Assembly (NCBI GenBank): GCA_025964295.1
Contig: JAOPZD010000339.1
Coordinates: 1 to 25,051, forward strand
Reading direction: 5' to 3'
DNA from: Conexibacter sp.
GTDB taxonomy: Bacteria; Actinomycetota; Thermoleophilia; Solirubrobacterales; Solirubrobacteraceae
Length of the DNA: 25,051 nucleotides
Below are positions 1-7,122 of the stretch, piece after piece (position 1 is the first letter of the stretch; each line of letters opens with the position of its first letter). The notes below the pieces were generated by a model. It saw only the letters and a list, made by a program, of their open reading frames with translations, made no database searches and had not been told where the DNA came from. The position numbers and the translations under genes are program-made.

Positions 1-335
1 CGCTGCTGGTAGGGCTCGCCGGTGTAATGGCGCGACAGGCGGTCGATGACCTCGAAGTCGGTGTCCTGTTCGATTGACACCACCCGGCCGCGCAGGGTCA
101 CGTGGTGGTACCAGTCGTCCTTGCCGAGCACCGTGATCGAGACGCGCGGGTCCCTGCGCATGTAGTCGAGCCGCTTGCGGCCCTCGTCCATGTTCACGAC
201 GACACGCCCGTTCTCCCAGAGGTACCAGGTGGGGGCGGTGTGGGGACTCCCGTCGGGCCGCAGCGACGCGATGACCGACGGGTTGGGATCGGCCAGGAAC
301 TCGTCGAGCTCCGGCGGGAGGGGCGGTTTGGGCAT
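1..335 (-). CDS. PPOX-class (F420-dependent-type) oxidoreductase, C-terminus beyond window
   Basis: The minus strand reads from an ATG at 335 without a stop to the left edge, giving 111 residues of an incomplete protein. The N-terminus MPKPPLPPELDEFL, then NPSVIASLRPDGSPHTAPTWY, EGRKRLDYMRRDPRVSI and HHVTLRGRV, is the pattern of pyridoxamine-phosphate-oxidase-like split-barrel proteins. In actinobacteria many of these use F420 or FMN. The family binds a flavin or deazaflavin in the barrel and reduces small molecules in the cytoplasm; the substrate here cannot be told. Family length is about 130-150 residues, so roughly 20-40 are missing at the window edge. The gene lies on the same strand as the decayed SRPBCC fragment just upstream. 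Family assignment is firm; the cofactor is inferred. Confidence 0.85.
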   Translation of the reverse strand, partial: MPKPPLPPELDEFLADPNPSVIASLRPDGSPHTAPTWYLWENGRVVVNMDEGRKRLDYMRRDPRVSITVLGKDDWYHHVTLRGRVVSIEQDTDFEVIDRLSRHYTGEPYQQ

Positions 336-345
336 GTCTCGCCGT

Positions 346-639
346 CTACCCGCGCACGGCGGCTGTGAACTCCGATCCATGAAAGAGAAAGCAGCAACGC
401 CACGAGGGAGGGTGGGAGCTTTGCCCGCGCTCCTCGACGAGCGCAGCGAGCTGCGCGAGCGCCTCTCGCCAGCCGAACTCGCTGGCGGCAGGCGAGAGCC
501 CCTCGGGCAGTCCGTCATGGACGGCGAGGAGTTCGGTCCCGGCCGGTGCGTCTGCGAGCCGGATGGTGATCATCATGTCGCCGCGCAACGCGGCATCGAC
601 AGTCTCGAACTCGTCTGCCTCCAGACGTGGACTGAGACA
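346..639 (-). pseudogene. Truncated SRPBCC / AHSA1-like domain protein (C-terminal half only)
   Basis: The minus-strand frame ending at 346 reads EADEFETVDAALRGDM, then TIRLADAPAGTELLAVHDGL, then SPAASEFGWREALAQLAALVEE. This matches the C-terminal half of AHSA1-type SRPBCC (START-like) proteins, which are about 150 residues long. The N-terminal half is absent: upstream the frame has no good start codon and runs into a hairpin repeat at 660-689. A TTG at 588 could start an 80-residue protein, but that would lack half of the fold. After VEER the frame continues for about 28 residues unlike the family, so the original stop may also be lost. I read it as a fossil gene. Confidence 0.6.
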
Positions 640-659
640 GTCGCTGAGCGAGTGACCGG

Positions 660-689
660 GACTTCTGCTTTGCGCGAGAAGCAGCAGTC
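660..689. repeat. Hairpin repeat copy A
   Basis: An 11-bp inverted repeat with one mismatch (660-670 against 679-689) surrounds an 8-nt loop. It contains GACTTCTGCTT and AAGCAGCAGTC. It sits directly after the stop of the Imm50-like gene on the minus strand and could act as a terminator stem, although no T-tract follows. Related sequences occur at 1231-1251 and 20371-20451. Confidence 0.6.
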
Positions 690-694
690 TCGGT

Positions 695-1126
695 CTAACT
701 GCGGTCGCCGTAGACGGAGTGCGTCGTCGGGGTCATCGGCTCGGCCCGCAGGACAGTGACCGTCCGGCAGCGGAAGCTCCCGTCTAAGCCGTTGTTCGCC
801 GGCAGAGTCACCTGGATTTGTCGGCCCGCGGCGAGGCGCACTTCCTCAAGGACTAGTTCGTCCAGCACGTTTTGAGGGCCGAAGCCCTCCAGTTCGATTG
901 CCTCGACCTCCTCGAATCCAAGCGTGACCACAGTGTGGTTGACGAAGTCGAAATGACCGTCAGGGAGCGTCCCGTAGACGCCGAAGACATGGACATCGAG
1001 TTCCAGCCGCGCAATGCCGTCTGTGCGCTGGCCTGAGTCGAGCCGCAGGGCGTACACCTCAGCGTCGTGAAACGACGGCCAGTCGCCAAACCGGTCTACG
1101 AGCGCCGCACGGTTGATGACTTCCAT
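695..1126 (-). CDS. Imm50-like small protein
   Basis: The 143-residue product begins MEVINRAALVDRFGDWPSFHDAEVYAL. The WPSFHDAEV motif near the N-terminus, a central FVNHTVVTLGFEEVEAIELEGF segment and a later LDGSFRCRTVTV strand resemble the Imm50 family of predicted immunity proteins, which neutralise polymorphic toxins in the cytoplasm. I chose the ATG at 1126 because the 53 residues upstream in the same frame are low-complexity and overlap a repeat. No cognate toxin gene is visible beside it, so it may be an orphan immunity gene or have another role. It is divergent from the tail sheath gene and flanked on both sides by AGGACTACTGCT-type repeats. The family call is by motif only. Confidence 0.65.
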   Translation of the reverse strand: MEVINRAALVDRFGDWPSFHDAEVYALRLDSGQRTDGIARLELDVHVFGVYGTLPDGHFDFVNHTVVTLGFEEVEAIELEGFGPQNVLDELVLEEVRLAAGRQIQVTLPANNGLDGSFRCRTVTVLRAEPMTPTTHSVYGDRS

Positions 1127-1230
1127 CACCCCATTCTGCCACTCTGCTGCGAGGCAGGAGCAATGCCAAGGTCCGCTGTCGCTTCGGGCGAAAAGCAGCC
1201 ATCCCCCTCGCTGGCCCTGGTGCGCTGCTC

Positions 1231-1251
1231 CTCGTCCGGAGCAGTAGTCCT
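1231..1251 (-). repeat. Dispersed short repeat copy B
   Basis: Read on the minus strand this begins AGGACTACTGCTCCGG and matches 20371-20391 on the plus strand at 20 of 21 positions. It overlaps a perfect 7-bp hairpin (1225-1231 with 1238-1244). A related GCGAAAAGCAGC segment lies nearby at 1189-1200. It belongs to the same family as the hairpin at 660-689. Confidence 0.6.
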
Positions 1252-1334
1252 CAGGGGTCGCCATCTCGGGTCGTGAAGGGTTCACGGCGCGCGAACGATT
1301 GCGCTGTGACGTGCGATGCGTCGAGAATACGGCG

Positions 1335-2894
1335 GTGCGCTACACGAACCCGATCAACACTCCAGGCGTGTACGTCAACGAGACGCCCGCTCCGGAGCGG
1401 CCGATACAGGGGGTGGCGACGTCGGTGACAGCCTTCGTCGGCTTCGCGCCGACCGGTCCCCTGAACACACCGACCGAGGTGACGAGCTGGACCGACTTCG
1501 AACGCCTTTTCGCCACGGAGAGCGGCCCGTACCTTGATGGTGCCTACCTGGCCCACAGCGTTCGCGGCTTTTTCGCGAACGGCGGCGGACTCGCCTGGAT
1601 CATCCGCATCGGCCACGACGACTTCGAGGGACGCCCGTTTATCCAGGCGAGGAGCGCCGCGGATGACACGCTCGTCCCGTACGAGTTCGTCAAAAAGGCG
1701 ACGTGCGCCACCGCAGACCGACACGCAGACACCGAGGTCAGGATCTCGCTCAAGCGCGACGGAGGCACCGCTGACCTGCCGACCTTCGAGGTCTCCGTGG
1801 CTGCTGGAGACGCGGCCGAGACGTTCTCAGCGTTGACGGTGACGCCCGGCCCGAGGTCCGTCGTCGCCGCGATCAACCAAGGCGTCGGGGACGACCCGGC
1901 CTCGCGGCTGGTCACTGTGGTCTCGTGCGGGGGGCTGCTGACGACAGCCGAACTGGTTCCAGCGGAACTCGATGGCGCGGTGCTCGCAACCGGCGCCGAG
2001 CCGCAGGCGCTTGTGCTCGCTGACCTCACCGGCGACGAGCGGCACATGACGGGTTTGGCGGCGGTGGATCTGATCCCCGACGTGGCGACTGTCTGTCTAC
2101 CGGATCTGATGTCGCCGTTGCTGACGGCCGGTCCCCTCGATATCCGTGCCGTTCAGGGAGACGTGATCGCGGCCTGTGAGGCTCGTCGCCGGATGGTGAT
2201 CCTCGATCCGCCGCCTGGCCTGAACGCGTCCGACGTCGCCGAGTGGCGAGACGGCATAAGCCCCGTCAACGAGTACGCCACGCTCTATTGGCCTTGGATC
2301 GAGGTCATGGACCCGGTGGCTAACGCACCGCTGCAGATCCCGCCATCCGGACACATTGCGGGCGCGTGGTCGGGCGTCGACTCGCAGCGCGGCGTCCATA
2401 AAGCTCCGGCGAATGTGAACCTCTCGGGGGTCCTCAGGCCCGTGGCCGACGTGAGCGACGCCGGCCAAGAGCCCCTGAACGCCGCGGGTATCAACTGCCT
2501 GCGGTCGTTTCCTGGACGCGGGACAATGGTCTGGGGGGCGCGGACGCTCGAGTCGCCCCCTGGTGATTGGAGATACATCAACCTCCGTAGGCTGTTCAAC
2601 TACCTGACAGCCTCCATCATGGAAGGAACCGCGTGGGCGGTGTTCGAGCCCAACGACAAGGTCTTATGGGATCAGCTGACGGTCTCAGTCTCGAACTTCC
2701 TGACGACGGCATGGCGCTCCAAAGCGCTGTCCGGCGCATCGCCGCACGAGGCGTTCTTCGTCCGATGCGACGCGCACACCAACCCGCCCGACCTGATCAA
2801 CCTTGGCGAGATCAACATCAATATCGGCGTTGCGCCGGTGAAGCCCGCAGAGTTCGTCGTCTTCACCATCAGCCTGTACCAGCCCGGCGCCTGA
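1335..2894 (+). CDS. Contractile tail sheath protein
   Basis: The product is about 519 residues long and belongs to the phage tail-sheath family, the contracting outer tube of myophage tails, R-type pyocins and extracellular contractile injection systems. Evidence is the N-terminal NTPGVYVNETP, then VTAFVGFAPTGP, the FFANGGGLAWIIRI segment, and the C-terminal domain with WRYINLRRLFNYLTASI, PNDKVLWDQL and GEININIGVAPVKPAEFVVF. I favour the GTG at 1335; a TTG at 1299 would add 12 residues unlike the family, and neither has a convincing ribosome-binding site. The inner-tube gene follows after 25 bp, giving the canonical sheath-tube order. The usual baseplate, spike, LysM and AAA+ ATPase genes are absent downstream, so this looks like an orphan or broken cluster. 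Confidence 0.9.
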   Translation: MRYTNPINTPGVYVNETPAPERPIQGVATSVTAFVGFAPTGPLNTPTEVTSWTDFERLFATESGPYLDGAYLAHSVRGFFANGGGLAWIIRIGHDDFEGRPFIQARSAADDTLVPYEFVKKATCATADRHADTEVRISLKRDGGTADLPTFEVSVAAGDAAETFSALTVTPGPRSVVAAINQGVGDDPASRLVTVVSCGGLLTTAELVPAELDGAVLATGAEPQALVLADLTGDERHMTGLAAVDLIPDVATVCLPDLMSPLLTAGPLDIRAVQGDVIAACEARRRMVILDPPPGLNASDVAEWRDGISPVNEYATLYWPWIEVMDPVANAPLQIPPSGHIAGAWSGVDSQRGVHKAPANVNLSGVLRPVADVSDAGQEPLNAAGINCLRSFPGRGTMVWGARTLESPPGDWRYINLRRLFNYLTASIMEGTAWAVFEPNDKVLWDQLTVSVSNFLTTAWRSKALSGASPHEAFFVRCDAHTNPPDLINLGEININIGVAPVKPAEFVVFTISLYQPGA

Positions 2895-2919
2895 GCCCGG
2901 CTAACCCCGAGGAGCGGAG

Positions 2920-3366
2920 ATGGAGACGGCTCAGAGCCCGGTGGCGAACTTCATGTTCTCGCTGAGTCTGGGCGGCGCAGAGCCCGCCGGATTCTTCGCA
3001 GAGGCCAACGGCCTGTCCAACGGCAACCAGGTCGTCGAGCACACCGCCGCCCCCGAGATCGGCGAGTCGCTCTCGCAGCGCTTTCGGGGTCAGGTGACGT
3101 GGTCGAACATCGTGCTCAGGCGAGGCGTCGACAACCAGCTTGCGCTGTGGAACTGGCGCTCAGCAGTCCTGTCCGGCAAGGTCGACGCGGACCGCAAGGA
3201 CTGCACGATCAACGTCCTCAATCAGACCGGAGCCGTCGTCGTAACGTACGCGCTCGTCCGTGCGTGGCCGTGCAAGTACTCAAGCCCGGGCCTGAACGCC
3301 TCAGGCAACGACATCCTGGTCGAGGAACTCGAACTCGCGCACGAGGGCCTCACGCGCACGACGTAG
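2920..3366 (+). CDS. Phage tail tube protein (T4 gp19-like)
   Basis: The 148-residue product has the compact fold signature of inner-tube proteins: an N-terminal NFMFSLSLGGAEPAGFFAEANGL, then EIGESLSQRFRGQVTWSNIVLRRGV and a C-terminal NDILVEELELAHEGL. The protein polymerises into the rigid tube inside the contractile sheath. A good Shine-Dalgarno sequence (gaggag at 2909-2914) precedes the ATG at 2920. It is almost certainly co-transcribed with the sheath gene. In complete injection systems a second tube protein and baseplate genes follow; here a 414-bp region with no convincing gene follows. Confidence 0.9.
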   Translation: METAQSPVANFMFSLSLGGAEPAGFFAEANGLSNGNQVVEHTAAPEIGESLSQRFRGQVTWSNIVLRRGVDNQLALWNWRSAVLSGKVDADRKDCTINVLNQTGAVVVTYALVRAWPCKYSSPGLNASGNDILVEELELAHEGLTRTT

Positions 3367-3780
3367 CGTGCACCCCACCCGAGCCCCCGCCAGCCTCACC
3401 GCGGGGAAACGCGCGCCGGCAGCACGCGCTTTCAGAACCACTGGCCGGAACGGACACGACCGTCCCAGTTCGTCCTATGCGGTAGTTCCGCCTGTGTTGC
3501 GGCCCAGCTCTTCACGGCCGCCTGAGCGTCCGTTAGAGCCACCCTCAACGGGCACTATTGCGGGCGGGTCTTGCGAGACGCGTCCCGATGTCGCGCTGAT
3601 CTGGAGGGACGGCGGCAGCTGAAACCGCTCGCTCGCGGCCGAGGAGAGCCTCGATGGCGCTGTCCGGTCAAGGTTCCGCACTGAGCCTTACAGACAGCTG
3701 GGCAGCGCGTGAATACGACCTCGCACTAGCCAGAGCAGAGTCGAGTCGCTATTCGTGTGGGGCCCGGCGTTGCAGCAGGC
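3367..3780. other. Intergenic region without a convincing gene
   Basis: This 414-bp stretch lies between the tube gene and the secreted-protein gene. Short open frames in it have arginine- and proline-rich translations typical of shadow frames and match no family I know. No clear terminator hairpin with a T-run is visible. It occupies the place where further tail genes would be expected. Confidence 0.5.
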
Positions 3781-4674
3781 ATGAAGCCCCGACGCTTTGC
3801 CTGCATCTGCGTGCTCGCGCTGGCCAACGTCATCGCGTCGCCCGCGGTTGCCGGCACACCGCGGGGTCTGCAGGAACGCGGCTCAGCCAGCGCGGTCGTC
3901 GCTGACGGAGACCGTTGGCTCATTCTCGGTCGGGCCGCAGGCGCAACGGCCGTGAACACGGTCATCGGGCAGCGCCGGCGCCTGACATTCGGTATTGGCT
4001 GCGCGCCGCGTAGCGCGCATCGCGGGCTCCTCCTGATCACGTGCCCAGCCCCCACCCCGGGCGCGACCTACACCAAGCCCTACATCACCGGACTGTCCAC
4101 CGGACGCACGACCGGCGTACCGAACGACGTCCTGTCCAGCGTCGACGCTTTCGCCTCACCTGACCCCGGCTGGACCACCGTCGGCACCCGCTGGATCGCC
4201 GGGCAGCTGGGTTGCTACCGCTGCGAAGACTCCACCAGCTACATCAACTGGCGCACCGGCGAGTGCCGCCAAAGCAGCGACAACATCCCCCGAGACCTCG
4301 ACGACCCACAACTCCGGCCCCTACGGCGAGCTGGCGGCCCCAGAGTCCTGCCCCAGGTGGCCTTCCGACCCGGAGGATCCATGACAGTCCGCATCGACGC
4401 TCGGATCGTAACGCTCAGCCGCTGCCCCACCGGATGCTCGCCACCAGTCATCGCGGCAGACCGCTACGCCTGGCTCGAGGACAACCTCGTCCGCGGCTAC
4501 GTGCCGGCAACCAATCAGCGCGTCGCCTGGCGCCTGCCACCCCGAACCAACAACACGCTCACGCAAGGCCCCTACCTCACGCGCAACCGCGTCACCGTGC
4601 ACCTCAAAACTCGAAACACCAACACGGCCGACGGACAAGTACTCACGGCGACATGGCCCACAACCCGCAAATGA
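3781..4674 (+). CDS. Secreted protein of unknown function
   Basis: From the ATG at 3781 the product has 297 residues. It starts MKPRRFACICVLALANVIASPAVAG, a typical Sec signal peptide with positive n-region, hydrophobic core and likely cleavage after AVA. Upstream in-frame residues are not needed. The mature part contains several cysteines, including a CYRCED segment and a CPTGC segment, suggesting disulfide bonds, and a threonine/asparagine-rich C-terminus. No catalytic motif or known domain is evident. The phrase SASAVVADGDRWLILGR near the mature N-terminus suggests a beta-rich domain, but this is only an impression. It stands alone between the tail genes and the methyltransferase gene. Confidence 0.7.
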   Translation: MKPRRFACICVLALANVIASPAVAGTPRGLQERGSASAVVADGDRWLILGRAAGATAVNTVIGQRRRLTFGIGCAPRSAHRGLLLITCPAPTPGATYTKPYITGLSTGRTTGVPNDVLSSVDAFASPDPGWTTVGTRWIAGQLGCYRCEDSTSYINWRTGECRQSSDNIPRDLDDPQLRPLRRAGGPRVLPQVAFRPGGSMTVRIDARIVTLSRCPTGCSPPVIAADRYAWLEDNLVRGYVPATNQRVAWRLPPRTNNTLTQGPYLTRNRVTVHLKTRNTNTADGQVLTATWPTTRK

Positions 4675-4811
4675 CCGGATCGATGAACGTCTCAACGCCG
4701 CTGACGCCATAGGCACCGCGACGGCTCGACTTCGCGTCCGGCGGCGGTTCCGCGTCGATCAGGGCCGAGACGCTGCCCGCCTCGATCGGCCGGCGGCAGC
4801 ACTAGAACGCT

Positions 4812-4842
4812 GCTAGCGACGCCGAGGGCCGCGGTCGCTAGC
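4812..4842. promoter_or_regulatory. Perfect 9-bp inverted repeat just upstream of the methyltransferase gene
   Basis: GCTAGCGAC (4812-4820) and its exact reverse complement (4834-4842) are separated by 13 nt. The repeat ends 9 bp before the GTG start of the methyltransferase gene. It could be an operator or a leader hairpin covering the start region. No bound factor can be named. Confidence 0.45.
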
Positions 4843-4851
4843 GTCGGCGGC

Positions 4852-5475
4852 GTGTCTTTCGCGCGTGATCGCCAGACCCTGGACTACTACGAGCGGCGAG
4901 CGGCTGAGTACGATCAGTGGTGGCTCGGGGAGGGCCGCTTCGCCGACCGGGAGCGGCCGGGGTGGCCGGACGAGGTCGATCAACTCGTCGCGCTCATCGC
5001 CGAACTTGCACCGACACGGACGCTCGACGTGGCCTGCGGGACCGGATTTCTAACCCGGCATCTCACCGGCCTTGTGGTGGGCCTTGACCAGAGCCCGGCA
5101 TCGGTCGCTATCGCCCAGGCGCGGCTTCCTGACGGGATCGCGATCTGCGGCGACGCGCTCGCGCTGCCATTCGCCACCGGCGCCTTCGATCACGTCCTCA
5201 CCTCGCACTTCTACGGACACCTACCCGAGGGCGAACGAGCCACCTTCCTCGCCGAATCCAGGCGCGTCGCCCCTGAGCTACTGGTGATCGATGCCGCCCA
5301 GCGACCTGACACTCCACCGGAACGCTGGGAACAGCGAACGCTTAATGACGGAACGACCCACCGCGTCTTCAAACGCTTTCTCACGCCCGAGCGACTAGCC
5401 GCCGAGCTCGAGGGCGCCACCGAAATCATCTTCCGCGGCCACTGGTTCCTCGCCGTTCGCGTGCGGTGGACATGA
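4852..5475 (+). CDS. Class I SAM-dependent methyltransferase
   Basis: The 207-residue product has the class I Rossmann methyltransferase layout. It begins with YYERRAAEYDQWW (residues 12-24); motif I is LDVACGTGFLT (58-68); an acidic strand end VVGLDQSP follows (75-82); GDALALPF is at 100-107; and FDHVLTSHFYGHL is at 112-124. It transfers a methyl group from S-adenosylmethionine; the substrate is unknown. Family members of this size (UbiE/MenG-like) act on small molecules. The GTG at 4852 fits the family length and alignment start. A perfect inverted repeat lies immediately upstream. The gene is the last clear one before the att site. Confidence 0.85.
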   Translation: MSFARDRQTLDYYERRAAEYDQWWLGEGRFADRERPGWPDEVDQLVALIAELAPTRTLDVACGTGFLTRHLTGLVVGLDQSPASVAIAQARLPDGIAICGDALALPFATGAFDHVLTSHFYGHLPEGERATFLAESRRVAPELLVIDAAQRPDTPPERWEQRTLNDGTTHRVFKRFLTPERLAAELEGATEIIFRGHWFLAVRVRWT

Positions 5476-5891
5476 CGTACGACCCGGGTAGCCCCCGTGA
5501 CCGTCGAAGGTTGAGCCTCGGTAAGGTTTCGCTCCGCGAGTCGGCGCGGGCTCATTCAATGTGCTCGTTCGCGCGAAAGGCGAAAGGCGTCCGCGCAAAA
5601 CGTTTGCCGGGGTCAGTTGGCGTCATGCGCATCAGCAGAACCGGCTGAGGCGGCGCCGAAGCCCGCACGGCCGGCAATGGCCGGTCGGTGCGAGACGTCC
5701 ATCGACGGTCCTGCGGTCGACCGGCAGAACCGGTGCTCCTTCTGGCGGACTACAACCGTTGAGCGCAGTGGCTTCGCGCTCCGCTCACCCGCCTGCTCGT
5801 TTCTCAGCAGATGATTTTGCGCGGGCCGCGGACACCTTTGTCACGAGGCCTCGTTCGCCGACGCCAGACATCATTCATTTTTGCAGGCATG
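5476..5891. other. Intergenic region left of attL, possible remnant of an older island end
   Basis: No convincing gene is seen in these 416 bp; open frames give arginine/proline-rich shadow translations. Near its right end (5826-5847) is a 22-bp sequence shared, with one mismatch, with the integrase-proximal end of the present element at 24818-24839. Short shared stretches (TTTGCAGG) continue towards the att core. Confidence 0.5.
5826..5847 (+). promoter_or_regulatory. Integrase arm-type-like site outside attL
   Basis: The segment contains GCGGACACCTTTGTCACGAG and is 21/22 identical to 24818-24839, which lies between the integrase gene and its att site. Being on the chromosomal side of attL, it cannot belong to the present element and probably derives from an earlier related insertion. 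Confidence 0.5.
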
Positions 5892-5939
5892 AAGCAGTAG
5901 GGCGGCCTGGACTCGAACCAGGATCTGACGGATTATGAG
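5892..5939 (-). repeat. attL: 48-bp direct repeat of the tRNA 3' half
   Basis: These 48 bp are identical to 24895-24942. Positions 5898-5939 equal the tRNA from the first base of the anticodon loop to the discriminator base; six more bases lie 3' of the tRNA. The 5' half of the tRNA is absent here, so this copy is not a functional tRNA gene. At the junction GGATCTG (5921-5927) and CAGATCC (5940-5946) form an inverted pair, as expected for recombinase core-binding half-sites. A weak hairpin (AGCCCT 5981-5986 with AGGGCT 5993-5998) follows inside the element. Confidence 0.9.
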
Positions 5940-6156
5940 CAGATCCTTATCAAAGCCAACGGTGTCCAGTGGCGGCCGAAAGCCCTATTTCAAGGGCTCT
6001 GCGGGACATCGGTGCCCCCCGGTGTCGACCCGCGATTTGGCCTCCGTGGACAGTTTGGCCACGACTTTCGCCACGAGGTTCGATCCTTTGGGCGACCGGT
6101 AGGTCGGGCGGGAACCCCGTGTCTGGACGTCGCAGCACCGGGCCACGATCGCCCGA

Positions 6157-6411
6157 TTGACCCGTCGCATCACCCAGCGGGAACTCCGAAAGGCCTCCGG
6201 CGAGATCGTGCGCGCGGTGACCGGCGGTGAGAGCTTCATCGTCACCCGCAACGGCGTCCCGGCCGGCGAGCTGCGCCCGGTCCCGTCGCGACGGTTCGTC
6301 GCGGCCGACGCCGCTCTCGCCGCCTTCTCCGGCGCGCCGGTCATCGACGCGGCCCGCTTCCGTCAGCACGTCGACGAGCACGTCGACCACGATCCTGACC
6401 CTCGTGCCTGA
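6157..6411 (+). CDS. Phd/YefM (VapB)-type antitoxin
   Basis: The 84-residue product begins at a TTG with MTRRITQRELRKASGEIVRAVTGGESFIVTRNGVPAGELRPV, the hallmark of Phd/YefM-type antitoxins. The N-terminal part binds operator DNA as a dimer and the acidic C-terminal tail (VDEHVDHDPDP) wraps around the toxin. Such antitoxins repress their own operon. A PIN-domain VapC toxin gene normally follows directly; here only a deleted vapC remnant lies downstream (6422-6608). The antitoxin may therefore be left over from a decayed addiction module, or may act on toxins elsewhere. The TTG start is chosen because family similarity begins exactly there. Confidence 0.85.
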   Translation: MTRRITQRELRKASGEIVRAVTGGESFIVTRNGVPAGELRPVPSRRFVAADAALAAFSGAPVIDAARFRQHVDEHVDHDPDPRA

Positions 6412-6421
6412 GTCGGTCTGA

Positions 6422-6608
6422 CGAGTCATCGACACGTCCGGCGCTGCCTCGCTTCAGGTTCGTGCCGAAGAACTTCCGGGCGAACTGGCGAACACCGCCA
6501 CCACGCTTGCCGAACTTGCCGCTGGCCCACACCTGCAACCCCGACGACTTCGCGCAGCTCGGCGAACTCGACGTCGGGGTGGTCACGCCGGCAGCGAGCC
6601 CGGACTGA
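6422..6608 (+). pseudogene. vapC-like PIN-domain toxin, internally deleted and frameshifted
   Basis: Directly after the antitoxin stop, one frame reads RVIDTSGAASLQ, then AEELPGELANTATTLAELAAGPH. This matches the N-terminus of VapC PIN toxins, with the first catalytic aspartate in IDTS and the glutamate in LAEL. A second frame then gives CNPDDFAQLGELDVGVV and a stop at 6606-6608, matching the VapC C-terminus. About 80 central residues are missing at the junction near 6528-6534, and the usual start codon is gone (a TGA at 6419-6421 precedes the frame). An active PIN RNase cannot be made. The order antitoxin then toxin is that of vapBC operons. Confidence 0.7.
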
Positions 6609-6660
6609 TCGGACGTCTCCCGGCACGCAACAACGAGCGGCTCCGCGGCAGACTGGGGCG

Positions 6661-7122
6661 ATGAACGTATGGGGTATTCACGCTGGCGGGCCACGCTCGC
6701 CCTTCCTCGACACCGGGGTGGTCGTGCTTGAGCGTCCCGGCGTCCGCGATCTACACACTGTTGGCGAGGATCGGGCCGCGGTGAAGCGCGAGCTCACGGC
6801 CTCCAATCCCGCGGCCAAGACCGGAACTGTGGCCGCGTGGGCAGGCGTGCTGCTGCGCTTCGCGTTCGAGACCGAGGTCGGCGACCTGCTGGTGCACCCG
6901 GAGCGCGCCACCAGGAGCGTGAGCATTGGGCGTATCGAGTCCGACTACTACTGGGAGGCGCCGGACCGCCACTGCCGCCGGGTGACGTGGCTCCTGCGGC
7001 GGACGCAGCGTGATCGTGTGTCCGATGGCGCTGCCAAGGAACTCAGTGCTCGCGTTGCGTTCTTCGCGGTCCGGCAGCACGCAGACGAACTCATGCAGCT
7101 CACCCCTCGCGGCCAGCGCTAG
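6661..7122 (+). CDS. Stand-alone protein resembling the N-terminal domain of Mrr-like restriction endonucleases
   Basis: The 153-residue product begins MNVWGIHAGG and continues FLDTGVVVLE, then a KTGTVAAWAGVLLRFAFETEVGDLLVHPE segment, SVSIGRIESDYYWE and RRVTWL. This is the pattern I recognise from the N-terminal, PUA/EVE-like domain of predicted Mrr-cat restriction endonucleases, where it probably reads modified bases. The Mrr nuclease domain that normally follows is missing: the gene stops after ADELMQLTPRGQR. It may be a truncated nuclease or a stand-alone modified-nucleic-acid reader. The stop overlaps a GTG that opens a 102-residue frame. The location downstream of a toxin-antitoxin remnant and next to a YkvA-domain gene fits a defence locus. 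Confidence 0.65.
   Translation: MNVWGIHAGGPRSPFLDTGVVVLERPGVRDLHTVGEDRAAVKRELTASNPAAKTGTVAAWAGVLLRFAFETEVGDLLVHPERATRSVSIGRIESDYYWEAPDRHCRRVTWLLRRTQRDRVSDGAAKELSARVAFFAVRQHADELMQLTPRGQR

Noticed and set aside
5561..5938. 125-codon open frame ending in attL
   Set aside because: It runs through the tRNA fragment and gives a basic, low-complexity translation; not a gene.
6412..6694. Minus-strand open frame opposite the vapC remnant
   Set aside because: Arginine/serine-rich shadow translation; the plus strand carries recognisable VapC segments.
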